From positions 6,386,001 through 6,450,000 of the forward strand of contig NC_071329.1 of NCBI RefSeq assembly GCF_010183535.1: DNA of 64,000 nt, read 5' to 3'. Below the pieces are notes generated by a model. That model was not told the DNA's origin, did no database searches, and saw only the letters and a program-made list of their open reading frames with translations. Each line of letters begins with the position of its first letter. The first letter of the stretch is position 1. This DNA comes from Caenorhabditis remanei. Its lineage: Eukaryota > Nematoda > Chromadorea > Rhabditida > Rhabditidae. Position numbers and translations under genes: made by a program. This document shows, in pieces, positions 13,025 to 23,500 of this stretch.

Positions 13025-14653
13025 TCAGTTGCCCATCGAATCGAATGGTAGTCGACCGTACTTCTCGTCGATCGGCACTTTATCCAATTCGGCGAACAAC
13101 TCCAGCTCATGATGGCTTTTGTAGCTGTTGTCCAAGTTTGCTGAAAATGGGAAAAATTGAATTCAGATGAAAAAATGCAACGATTTTTGTAAATTTTGCT
13201 TTAACTGTGATACTAACCATGGATTACTGTATCACCACCTACTCTAAGCTGACTAAGGATTACTGTAGCAGGTAACAGACGAGACAAACTCACAGTTGAC
13301 GCGTCGCACAAGATCATGTAGCAAATTCTTCGGCACAGTTTCGGAGGTGTCTCGAACTCGTTCGAGATACGGACCAAAGACGAAGTCATCGAGTGGAACA
13401 GACGGTGTCGGGATGAAGTACTCGTGCATTACTGGAAAATGGAAAGTTGAATTTAAAGGCTACCGTACACTTTAGAGACGTATATGTAAAGAGAAAAATG
13501 TCACTATGACTACTAAAAGCTTGACGAGAAGTGGACGGACGAGATGTCTATGATTTATGTGTTTTTGGCGGGGATGTGTGTTTGTTTATTATTAGAATTG
13601 GCTATTAGGGCAGAAGAGTCTGTCTGTGTGTCTATGTACCCGGATATAAAGTGTCCTGAATTTTTCAGTTAGATGCAGTCCGTCCGCCTGTACATCCCGA
13701 TGCCCTTTTTGGAACTCACACTGCTCCACAACGTCTCTGTTCGACAACGGATCTTCCTCTTCCTCTGTCTCATCCACTGCCTCCTCCTCTTCCATCGAAA
13801 CTCCAGCCATCAAATCACACAGATCCGGCACTATCGGTTTCGGTCTCTGCCATTTCATCGGTGTGATCAATTCCACTCCATTCGCCGTTCTCTGCACAAT
13901 CACCTTGCAGTCCTCTGTCTTATTCAACCGATTTCTGACGAATGCTGGTAGAAACGGACACGAGGCTGCTTGGAATAGTCTCATGTCACTGCAACATGGA
14001 GCCAGACAGAAGAATTCTTCGTCTGTCAGCGTCTTTCCTTGTGGACGGTTCTTGCATGAAATCTTCTTCTCGTCGAAAAGTGAGCTGTCTGACGTCGTTG
14101 GATGGTCTCGTTCAATCATTTCTTCCAGTGACATCCTCGGGAATATATCCTGATCCGATGTCATTTTGAGTGAATTTCGAACTGGGTCCGTGAACTGATC
14201 TAATCGGAAATCAGTGACTTCTCCTTGATTAAGACACGTTACGAACTCCCATTTGCTCGGGTAATGTGGTGCATTCACACTGGGAATTGGCTCAGCGATA
14301 CCCGAGCAAGATGCAGTATCATCCTCGGCGACAGTGCTGGTTGGTGGCTCTGCGCATGTTGAAGAAGCACACGATATCGTGGAAGAAGACTCCTCGGAAT
14401 CTGATGACGTGCCGGATGTGTTGCTGGATGACGTGGATGACGAGGCAGAAGAAGACGATGATGGGGATGGGGCGGGTGTCGCTGGAGTGTTGGTTCCAAT
14501 GATTTCCCGAACACGTTGATCGATCACATCTCTGATCAGATCACTGTTAATGATCTCTTGGACGGCAGTGACGACACGTTGTTCGACTTCTGCACTGATA
14601 CGAGATTCGATTGAGCGAAGCGTTTCGTCGATTGATTTCAGGCGATTGCTCAT
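13025..14653 (-). CDS. Unrecognised 395-residue protein with Ser-rich and acidic segments
   Basis: I do not recognise the family. Exons on the minus strand are 14653-13720, 13431-13294 and 13140-13025 (934, 138 and 116 nt). The junctions are CAGT|GTGAGT, AACT|GTGAGT, TTTCCAG and TTTTCAG, and the phases agree throughout. I chose the ATG at 14653 because TTTTTCCAG sits directly before it, as for a spliced-leader acceptor; the open frame upstream of that is ordinary noncoding DNA. Residues 1-50 are helical and charged (SIDETLRSIESRISAEVEQR), a possible coiled coil. Residues 55-110 are a Ser/Thr/Pro-rich linker. Residues 140-290 are a more conserved-looking globular part with several Cys (for example FFCLAPCCSD). 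An acidic run (EEEEAVDETEEEED) follows near 300, and the last ~85 residues are a charged tail. There is no signal peptide or membrane segment, so an intracellular role is likely. A decayed copy of part of exon 1 lies upstream and supports the reading frame. Confidence 0.78.
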
Positions 14654-14668
14654 CTGGAAAAATATACT
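14654..14668 (-). promoter_or_regulatory. Splice acceptor abutting the start codon (probable trans-splice site)
   Basis: Read on the minus strand, ATATTTTTCCAG ends immediately before the ATG at 14653. In nematodes this arrangement usually marks spliced-leader addition, although a cis-spliced 5' UTR exon further upstream is equally compatible. Confidence 0.6.
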
Positions 14669-14669
14669 T

Positions 14670-15765
14670 TTTAGTATAGTGAGGTAGAAATGGAAATGGG
14701 AATGGGAAGGACAAAAAAGTGTGTATCTAAAGGGGAACGAGGAGCAGATGTGCCGCCGAATGGAAACTAGGCTACGGCGCAATTGTCATGGATTTCGACT
14801 CTTCGTTTCGTCTCCTCGTTTCAACTCCTCGTTTTAGAAGACGTTGAGACAAGATTTATGACTTGGTGACAGGCAGTGTGAATCGGTGAAAATGAATGGA
14901 TGAGCTCGAGAATAGACATAAAAATGGAAAGGAGTAGTCTCGTTGGCGCCTAGAGCTGAGAACGTTGAGTACTGAGGCATGGGATGGAAGGGATCTAGGA
15001 TTTCGTTATTTGCTAAACGAGCTGGACAAGCAGACAATATAAAGAAATGTAGCCTGAAAATTGCTACAAGCTAACATTATTTAATCAAGAAAAACTCTAT
15101 GGTAAGGAAAAATAGGATCTGCCCACTTCGTAAATTTGCAACGCAATGCATATCAGATTGAACAAATTCTCAATGAGGTGAGCTCTCAAATGTTGAAGCT
15201 TTCTAAGTGTGTGAACCGTGCGGCAGAATTGCAATGTGAGTGTGGCCTTAGACTTTTCTGAGCTTTTTGCTAGATTTTTGACGAAAACGGGCGGTCAGAT
15301 TTTCTTTTCGGGCTCCAATGCTCAACCGTAAGTGAAATTACAAAAATGAGCCCGGATCAGCTACGTAGACCTCCGACTAATGATATCCAACGTCAAAGCT
15401 TAATCCACCTTTGTTTTCAATTAGTTTTCAATTAGTCCGCTCACGTGTCCACCTTGCTCTTCCTAATGAGCTGTTCCTGCTCCACATCGAACATTCGAAA
15501 AACATATAATTAGTCGGCATTACGTCGTCCTTCTTTCAATGTTTCACCTGCAGTAGTCTCCACCTCATCAGAATGAAATCAACCAGTACTACTAGTCCAC
15601 CCTCTTTCCCTTAATCCCCTTGACCAATTATCTCGAGAAGAGAAAACCAGAGGTTGAGTGAAGAGAGACCATCTTCCTCTTCATTATCCGATCGGTGTCA
15701 CTAATCCCCTTTTTCCTTTTTGTACATAGATAGAACATTATAACAAGAACAGATTGATGATGAGA
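14670..15765. other. Upstream region of the minus-strand gene
   Basis: No gene seen. It lies just 5' of the minus-strand gene and may contain its promoter. Short direct repeats (CTCGTTTC/CTCCTCGTTT near 14795-14830; TTTTCAATTAGT twice near 15415-15435) are the only visible structure. Confidence 0.4.
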
Positions 15766-15769
15766 GGTA

Positions 15770-17430
15770 GGTGGGCACAGAGAGAGGCGGCTACCGGAAA
15801 AGAAGAGAGAGAGAGAGAAGGTCGGTTAGGGGGACTGTTATCTCGATAATAGGTGGTTTTGGTGAGGGGAAAAGAGAGGGAGAGAGAGACAGGGGATGGT
15901 CTTATGACAAACAAGTGTGTGCTCAGTGAGCAACTGTGGGCTTTCTAATTGTTTTGTTTTGAGGTTGATGAATGGATGAACTGGATTTCATTAAGGATAA
16001 GCTGGAACACTTCAGAAGACGAGATAGGGAAGATTTTGGAATGTGCAGCATCCTTGGGAACTATAGAATCCGAAAGGTTTAGGATGCAGTAAGAGGCATT
16101 TTCTAGAACTATCGTTTACAGTGAAATTCTTTGGGATCATTCTAATATGATGTCATTTGGTGTGAATTTCGAATTTGGTCCGTGAACTGATTAAATCGGG
16201 AATCAGTAGCTTCTACTTGATTAATACATGTTGCGAACTCCTATTTGCTTTGGTAATACGGTGCGCTGACACAGGGAGTAAGTACCCCTTTGAAACTCCA
16301 TTAATCAGCTCAAAAACTGATAATAGGATAGCCGAGGAACTGTAATTTTAGTAAAGCTCACAATTTTCCGGTTATAATCTCCTGGATATTGATAATGAAA
16401 ACATCAAATTGCAAGTCGATAGACTATGATTCCCATCGAAGCTTCATTCACCTTTCATCCCTTCTAAGTTCATATCAGCTGATCCTTTCCCTTCTTCTCC
16501 TCACAGATCGCGCGGCGCAACATGCGCAATAACTATCGGATTCTGTCACTTTTTTCTCTATTCAATTCACCTATCTATCCAAGTTTTCATCACCTCCTCC
16601 CCCACTTTCCTTAAACATATGTCTCATTTACAGGCGTGGCTACTAAAGGAGAGATAGAGAGACAGAAAAGCATGAATGGAATGCGGAATGCAAGACGAAG
16701 GAGGCGCGCGGGCAGACGGCGGCACTGTGCGGGAAAAAGATGGAGAATATGATAAGAGAGAAAGGGAAACTGAAAATATATGCTATGACACAACTAACCA
16801 TACGCTCAAATCGATACGAATTCCGACTTCGATCCGCTGCCTCTCGATTCTTCTGAATTTGATGCTGATATTTTTCATTGCGACGAGAAGCGACACTGCG
16901 ACAATCCAGCTGCATGTCTTGACCTGGAACAATTGTAAAATAATCAATTTTAGGATAATTAAACTGTAAGCATCTGGAAGACGTGGCAATAGCTGAGGAG
17001 AGAAAACGAGAAAATGAGAGAGTGCGAGAGGGGGTCCAAAACGACGCGCCGGGTGGACACGACGATGCGTATAAACAATCGAGTGAGACGCACACGTTGC
17101 AGAGACGCAGACGTCTAGAGGGACGAGGGATACACATGGGACATGATGCAAATGAAGAGGGTGACACAGATTGGTGTGGTCGATATGAATGAATGCAAAT
17201 ACCGATATGTGGGAAGAGGAGAGGAGAAAACGAGAGAAGGAAGAGAGAGCGATGCGGACGATGAGCGGCGGCAAGCGGCAAGCGCGGGACCGAAAGTAGA
17301 GGAGAAGGCACTGATAACAGGGGGGTCTAGGGGGGTACTTGTGTGTATACGAATTGGTCGGGATGGCTGGGTGGAGAGACAGAGAGAGAGGGGCAATGAG
17401 AGGGAGTGTATTATGTATTATTACATGTGA
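15770..17430. other. GA-rich, locally GC-rich region, candidate regulatory DNA
   Basis: Long purine-rich runs on the plus strand (AGAGAGAGAGAG near 15810 and 15875, GAGAGAGAGG near 17380) surround a relatively GC-rich core at 16690-16730 and 17040-17300 (GGCGGCACTGTGCGGG; GAGCGGCGGCAAGCGG). Several long frames are open on both strands, but they overlap one another and are low-complexity, so none is called. The composition fits a promoter or enhancer for the minus-strand gene at 13.0-14.7 kb or a distal element for the SMG8 gene; this is inference. Confidence 0.35.
16146..16276 (-). pseudogene. Decayed copy of part of exon 1 of the 13-14.7 kb gene
   Basis: This segment aligns with 14155-14287 in the same orientation with roughly 80 percent identity by eye. 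Translated in the parental frame it reads APYYQSK-stop-EFATCINQ and TDSRFNQFTDQIRNS, against APHYPSKWEFVTCLNQ and TDFRLDQFTDPVRNS in the gene. The Trp codon TGG has become TAG, so the copy cannot encode the protein. No neighbouring sequence matches the rest of the gene, so only about 130 bp of the duplication survives. Many differences sit at third codon positions, which suggests that it was under coding constraint for some time before it decayed. Confidence 0.85.
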
Positions 17431-20400
17431 AATTTCGGGAATTATTGGGTGGAGGAAAAATTGGTGATGAGTAAACGGGAGGCGGAGCGGAGGTGGTGGT
17501 TCTAATTAGGCACCGCCTTTCTTTTTGTTAGGTAGAGTATGAAGGTCTGAAGAAAGGTATCTGGTGGGCAGGTGCTAGACACCGAGGTATAGAAATAATT
17601 TGAAGGATTAGTAATCCCAAAGTTATTGGTACTGGTATAATGAATGGGTCGCAGTTAGCCCACTTTCAGAAATTAAAGTTGGATTCTAAAATGGTCTAGA
17701 AAACAAAGATTCTTATATGATTTCAGGTAGCGTACTAGTACAGTACAAACAGGGACAAGGCAACCCTGTGATACCTAACTTTAAAAAAGTGGCAAGGTGT
17801 CGTGGATAGAGATCCGATGAAATCGAGAGCACCAATTTTTTTGTTGACACCTTTTTTGTAGAATGTAACTCCAATATATTACGACCCAGGTCTAGGTGTC
17901 TAGGTGAGAATCGTAGAAAAAAGTATCCTATTCAGGAAATGGAGTCCTGCATTACTTTGATCTGATTGCAAAATGAAAGTTTTCAGAGGTTTCGTCAGAA
18001 CTGGGACTGATAAGTGTAAGTACCAAATTCAGAAGTAAAGATCTACGCATCTAACTGCTTAGCTGATTATGGCCTACGAACTCAGGAATTGGAATCCTAG
18101 TCCACCATCTTGCTAGCTCACTACATTCGAACGCGTGAGGTTCTGCAAAATGAAAATGTCGACAAAGAACCGGAGAAAACTATCTCTTATTTTCTCAAAC
18201 TTTATGGTCCTTGACGTGGCTCTCAGCATGTTCAGAACATTTATGAGCTATGAGCTAAGTTTCTCTACCATTGCCTTTATATCTACTATTTAGGCACCTC
18301 CCGACTCCGCCTCCTTGCAACCACCAATTTTTTACAAATGATCTGTCACTCACACACAGAGTCCGTACTAGGCAGCTGCAAAAAAACTAATATATATTTT
18401 TAGTCCTACATGTTCAAGCCTTTGATTAACGAACTCCGTGTGTACGAACATGGTGACAACTAAAAAGTTGAGGTTTTGATTGACGAACTTTTTGAGCAGG
18501 CAGCTGGATGCTCCCTACAGAAAACTACCAGATTGAAAAATGAGAAAACAAGTGAGGGTTGTCAACGAGTTGGAGGAACCAAAAATTGATGAGCATTACT
18601 AAAAATGGGAAGGAGAAGAGTATATGGGACACTAAAATAAGGAAAAAACATAAATATTGTTATTTATGAGTTAGGAGTATGTATAAGATTGCGGAAATTG
18701 ATGAGGATATGAAGAGGGGATTAAGGGTGTCTTCAAAAAACAATCAGAATGGAACAGAGATGAAAACATGACCCTGTTATGAGGTTATACTCTATGAACA
18801 CCAAGGGTCTGAAGGCAGATTAGCTGTTGAAGATCACTTAAGTCTTCAATAAGGTCTCATCAGAAAAAAAAAACTTAATGGAGCTACAAGAAATGGTTTC
18901 GATTAATTCATTTTCGACAAAGAAGATATGGATCGATGAAGCGACTTTTTGGGCGTCGGATCATCAGATGATATCTGTAGATATTGCTGACCGGGTGTCC
19001 GATCACAAAAAAGTTGAAATCGGCAACGGAACCCATAGTACAACGTCACAGTTTTCTTACAGAACATGACATTTCGCTATTACCGCACAAGGAAAGTGCC
19101 TTCTAGGTTGGTTTTCTTCAATCAAAGCCAACGCGTTCCTTGATCGAATGTTTGCAGAGAAGTTGTTGCGCAACGGCCGAACGATTGCGCATGCCCTAAC
19201 CACCAAAAAACCAAAAAAGGTTTGTTTGTTGACACGGCATTAAAAGTCATAATGAGATGGGTTATTATAGAATTGGATAGGTGAATCTAAATCAGTCTAG
19301 GTCAATAAGAATTCGAAAACCAATTAAGCTACTAATGAACTCTGGGTTCGTCTAGACCAAGACCTATTTTTTGCAATCCGGTTGATTCACAGTTCATTTT
19401 AAACCCGAGTTTAGAAGCTTTACTATTTCTCTGGAGGTTACTGTAGTCAAACGATGGGGCTAGGATAAGAGGAGTTTCACGAGCTACGGGACAAGAAACT
19501 GGAAAAACCACGACACTTTTAGTCAGTTCTTGCAGGAAAGTTTAGTTTTCCTGCTCTTTCCGAACGCTCCACCCACCAATAATCCCAATGTTCCGTGGGG
19601 TGGGATCATCTTATTCAATCCGGGTAATGCTAGAAAGTGACGTGGATTCCGAAAAGAAATGAAGAAGAACAAAAAAGTTTCAGAAAACTGACAAATTTCT
19701 CAACGTTACACCGCACTTTAAAAAAATTTTAACTACAGTAAAAGTAGGCGGAGCATAGATGGTATCGTTGTTCTTTTCAAGTAAACTGTTAATTAAGATT
19801 CTTCAACTTGGTAATTAGTCTATTTTTGATACCATTTGGGTCTTGCAACGAATTTCGAGGGGACATGCGCCCCAATCAACCCACATATATTACGGAAGAA
19901 GATACGGGATGGATGGAAGGAAAGAAATGTGTGTGTCTCTACGAGTGGGTCGTCGCTTCGCCCTTCGCCTTTCGAAAACGAAACAAATCGCTTCGTTTTT
20001 CCGTCCTTCCTCCGCGTCGCCTGTTTTCTCTGCGCGCTCTCTCGAATCGACACACTATTTCGCTCCGTTCCTTCTCTCGTTTTTAATCGAGAGAGATGCG
20101 TTGGCAAAATAGAGGTGAGCGGAGTGGAGGAGGCGAGAAACATCATTCGAAACAGTTTGGAGGAAAGTTGGAAAAAATATGAAAGTTGGAATAGGAACGG
20201 GAAAAAGGAAAACACGAGAAAACAGGAAACATTTGAGAAGCGAATAGAAATTGAGAAATTTTTTAACTGCACCGACAGAAAATAAGTCAAGAACTGTGAA
20301 AACTATTAGAAAAAATGCTTTCTAATTAAAAAAATCAAATTTTAGCATGAGCAAATTTTCTAAATTCAAACTGCCGCGCATTTTTTCTTCCTATTTTTCT

Positions 20401-20500
20401 GCGTCTCCGCTCTCTAATGCGTGCAGATAGAGCGCAGTTACATTATTATTTTTAATACAATTTTTCTTTTTTTTTCACTTGTTTTCCACTCGAAATAAAC
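17430..20500. other. Intergenic DNA upstream of the SMG8 gene
   Basis: No gene supported. 17430-19800 is AT-rich and featureless apart from a short poly-A stretch at 18865. The last part (19900-20110) is more GC-rich, with repeated TTCGCCTTTCGAAAACGAAA and CTCTGCGCGCTCTCTCG words, and another GCTCTCTAATGCG / AGAGCGCAGTTACA pair occurs at 20408-20442. The GC-rich part is the best candidate for the SMG8 promoter. Open frames there overlap on both strands and are rejected. Confidence 0.4.
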
Positions 20501-20507
20501 CAGTTTC

Positions 20508-20521
20508 CCTTCATATTTCAG
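20508..20521 (+). promoter_or_regulatory. Splice acceptor just upstream of the SMG8 start (probable trans-splice site)
   Basis: CTTCATATTTCAG ends six bases before the ATG at 20528. No obvious upstream 5' UTR exon was seen, so spliced-leader addition is the simplest reading. Confidence 0.6.
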
Positions 20522-20527
20522 CAAAAA

Positions 20528-23500
20528 ATGAATATATCGGAATGGCTCGAACAATCAAAAACTGTTTACAAAGCTCAACTTGACACCAAAATCAAAGTAA
20601 TTGGAATTGTAAGTTTAAAAACAAAACTTGATGGAAAACTTCATTAAATAATTAATTTCAGATAGGAAAAGATTATCCAGATCACGGAAAAGGCGATAAT
20701 ATTAATTGTTATTTGCGGGAGAATGTGTTTCCAGTTACTACTGGTGAAAACGAGACTTGCACGGTAAGAAATTGACTTTTTTGTTTCAAAAATTCACAGA
20801 AATATTTTTCAGATCTCCGCCCACTTTTCCGACGACGAGCAAATCCTTTTCCTGGTTATGAACGGTGCTGATGACGTGGCAAATATTCGGAAATGCCTGA
20901 ATTCAGAAAATCGAAAAACGACGAATTACTTTGATGCGATGGCTGAAAGTGAATCACAAGAAATGAGAATGTTGCATTTTTTGTTCATTTCTTGTCATTT
21001 TATCATCATTTTCGAGCAGACGTCGAGAATTGATTTGGAATTTATGCGATTTTTGAGGAAAGTCAATTCGTTGAGGTGAATATATTTAAGAGTCGGAACA
21101 TGTGAAAAGACAGAAGACATCAGATTGAAAATAATAATTTTAACCAGAATTATAATTCCCTGCTGGAAATCGGTTTTATGATCGAAAAAATCTGTTCTAA
21201 AGATTAAAAAACTGTATTTTTCACCAAAACGAATAACTTTTCTGTCGAATTCTATCAAAATTTCCAGTTATTTTCGCGAGAAAATACGAAAAAAAAATGG
21301 CTGCAAATTTGCATGCAAACCGAGTTTTTATTGAAAAATCACAATATCAGGTTGATAATCAAGTTTATAAAATTGTTTTCTAGAAAAAATAACTAAAAAT
21401 CAAAAAAAAATCCGAGTTTGCGGAGCAAAAACCTGGTTTCCACACTCAAAATTTCAGTCTTTTGGCTTAAAAATGCACTATTCTTGCTAAAATTGCTTCA
21501 AAAACTGTTCGAAAACATTTTTTCTCGAAAATCCCCAATTTTCCCCCTTTAAATCTCAAAAATTCTCGATTTTCCAGACTTCAACTTCGCAAAAAAGTGA
21601 ACAAACTGCTCGTCTCCTCTGGTCTTCGTGATGTCTCATTCAATAATCGGACGATGACAAATTCAGAATCCGAAGGTCGAATGGTGATTCCACGTCTTCT
21701 GGTTGCATTCCAAAGGAATAATATTCGACCGGATGTTAATGTTAATAAAAAGGTATTAGTAAGAGATCCGCTCGCAATTTCGCCAAGTTATTTAAGCAAG
21801 AACTCTACGAAAAGCTGGAAAAGAATCTGGATAATCAGCTGACGGATATTCTGAAACTGTACGATCTGATAGATTGTGGAGCGAATTCTTTGTGTCAACT
21901 GAATGAAACCATTCCAATCGTTCATCTTCTGAATCCAAATATTGTGAAAAGAGATATTGTATCGGAGATGTTTGAGATCTTCATGGCAGAAGCTGAAAAC
22001 ACGAAATTGACTGGAAATAATCATAAACTGGCGAGTAATAACTCATTTGTCAAGTTTCTCGAGGACAATTTCCGATCGGAACGAAATGAGATCACATTGG
22101 AAAATGTGATAAAAGTGATGACAACACTTCAATGTGTTCTTGATGGATCACTCGAAGAGAAACCCGATGCTACAGTAACCCAAATGCAAAGTTTCATCAA
22201 AAGAATCCAAACGGATCATTTGGAAGAAGCACGAAGGCTCTATACGAATGAGAAACGACCGATATCTGGTGAGAGAAGAGGATTCAGGATGACTGATATG
22301 GAAGTGACGGAACCGGTTAGAATACGTAGTAAGGAGGAGCATCAGATGAGGGTGAGTAGGGAGAAACCAGTGAAAATTGAGAAAACTGGCGCACCTTTTG
22401 CGCATTTTCTTATGAGATCCACGTATTTTTCCATCCAAATTTCTCGAAAAACAACGAAAATATTAATCGATTTTTGTCTCTAAAAATCTCCTTTTTTGAA
22501 GTCTCAAACGCGTCAAAAGCACCCCAGATACTGGGCATCGAGACATGCAGACAGATACTTGGACATCGTCCTAATAAAAAAAACAATTTCAGTAAAAATT
22601 GAGAGAAAAATCTGTGTTTTCAAAAAACGCGTCGAAGTCTCGCCAGAAAACATTCGATTCATATCAACATGTTTCTGAACTTCCTGGCGCACCTTCGACG
22701 CATTTTCTTATGAGATCCACGTCTTTTTTACATTCACAATTTCTCAAAAATATAAGATTTTTTCTGAAAATTTCCTTTTTTGAAGTTTAAAACGCGTCAA
22801 AAGCACGCCAGAAAGTTTCTGCCCCAGAAACACCGGAGAATCACAAAGAAAAGAAGAAGTGCAGACCTGTTAAAACAGGCTCCGCCCACTTTCCTATTAA
22901 AAATCATTATTTCTGGACATCGGGACATACAGATAGACTCCTTAACAGAAAAGTGGACGGAATCTAGAAATAACTCCGCTGGCTTTTAAGCGAAATTTTA
23001 AATTTTTCTTTTCAAAAAGCTTCAAAATCCCTCAAACTTTCCTTTTTTTTTCAGTTCAACGAAGCGACTCTCTACATCGAATCAGTCGTCGGAGTGAACT
23101 CTTCCCAAGTTCTGTCCGAAATGCAAGCCCAATGCAATGAAATGTGGCAATCGGACCTCCGTGCGTGCGAATCAATCTCAATGATGGGTCATCCGTGTAT
23201 CAAGAAAGTCCATCCGACGTACGGTGATCAAACTGCTCCAGAATCCAGATGGACGTCACACGACGCATCGAATACTTCAGTTGGCACGTGTATTTGTGGA
23301 AAGAAACAAATGGTTCGACAGGAGCCGTTTTCAGTAAAAGAAGCGAATTGCGACTTTTATGAGAATCCAGAATTCAAGTGTTGCAAACGTTTGTGGAGAT
23401 ATCAATTCCAGTTGTATCAGGAGGATGCCGAGGAGAAAGATGACATAATGTGGGCGGACCGTGAATCGAATTCCCTCCGAGCCGCCAAGAAAATGGCTCA

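Noticed and set aside
14654..14782. Upstream in-frame extension of the minus-strand gene by about 43 residues
   Set aside because: A splice acceptor abuts the ATG at 14653, and the upstream translation is Ser/Phe/His-rich noncoding-like sequence.
16643..17311. Long minus-strand open frame (222 residues) and overlapping frames on both strands
   Set aside because: The region is purine/pyrimidine-skewed, which removes stop codons in several frames at once. The translations are Ser/Pro/Leu/Arg-rich without a recognisable domain and there are no splice partners.
19820..20290. Overlapping frames of 149-156 residues upstream of the SMG8 gene
   Set aside because: Open on both strands over the same bases and low in complexity; better explained as GC-biased promoter DNA.
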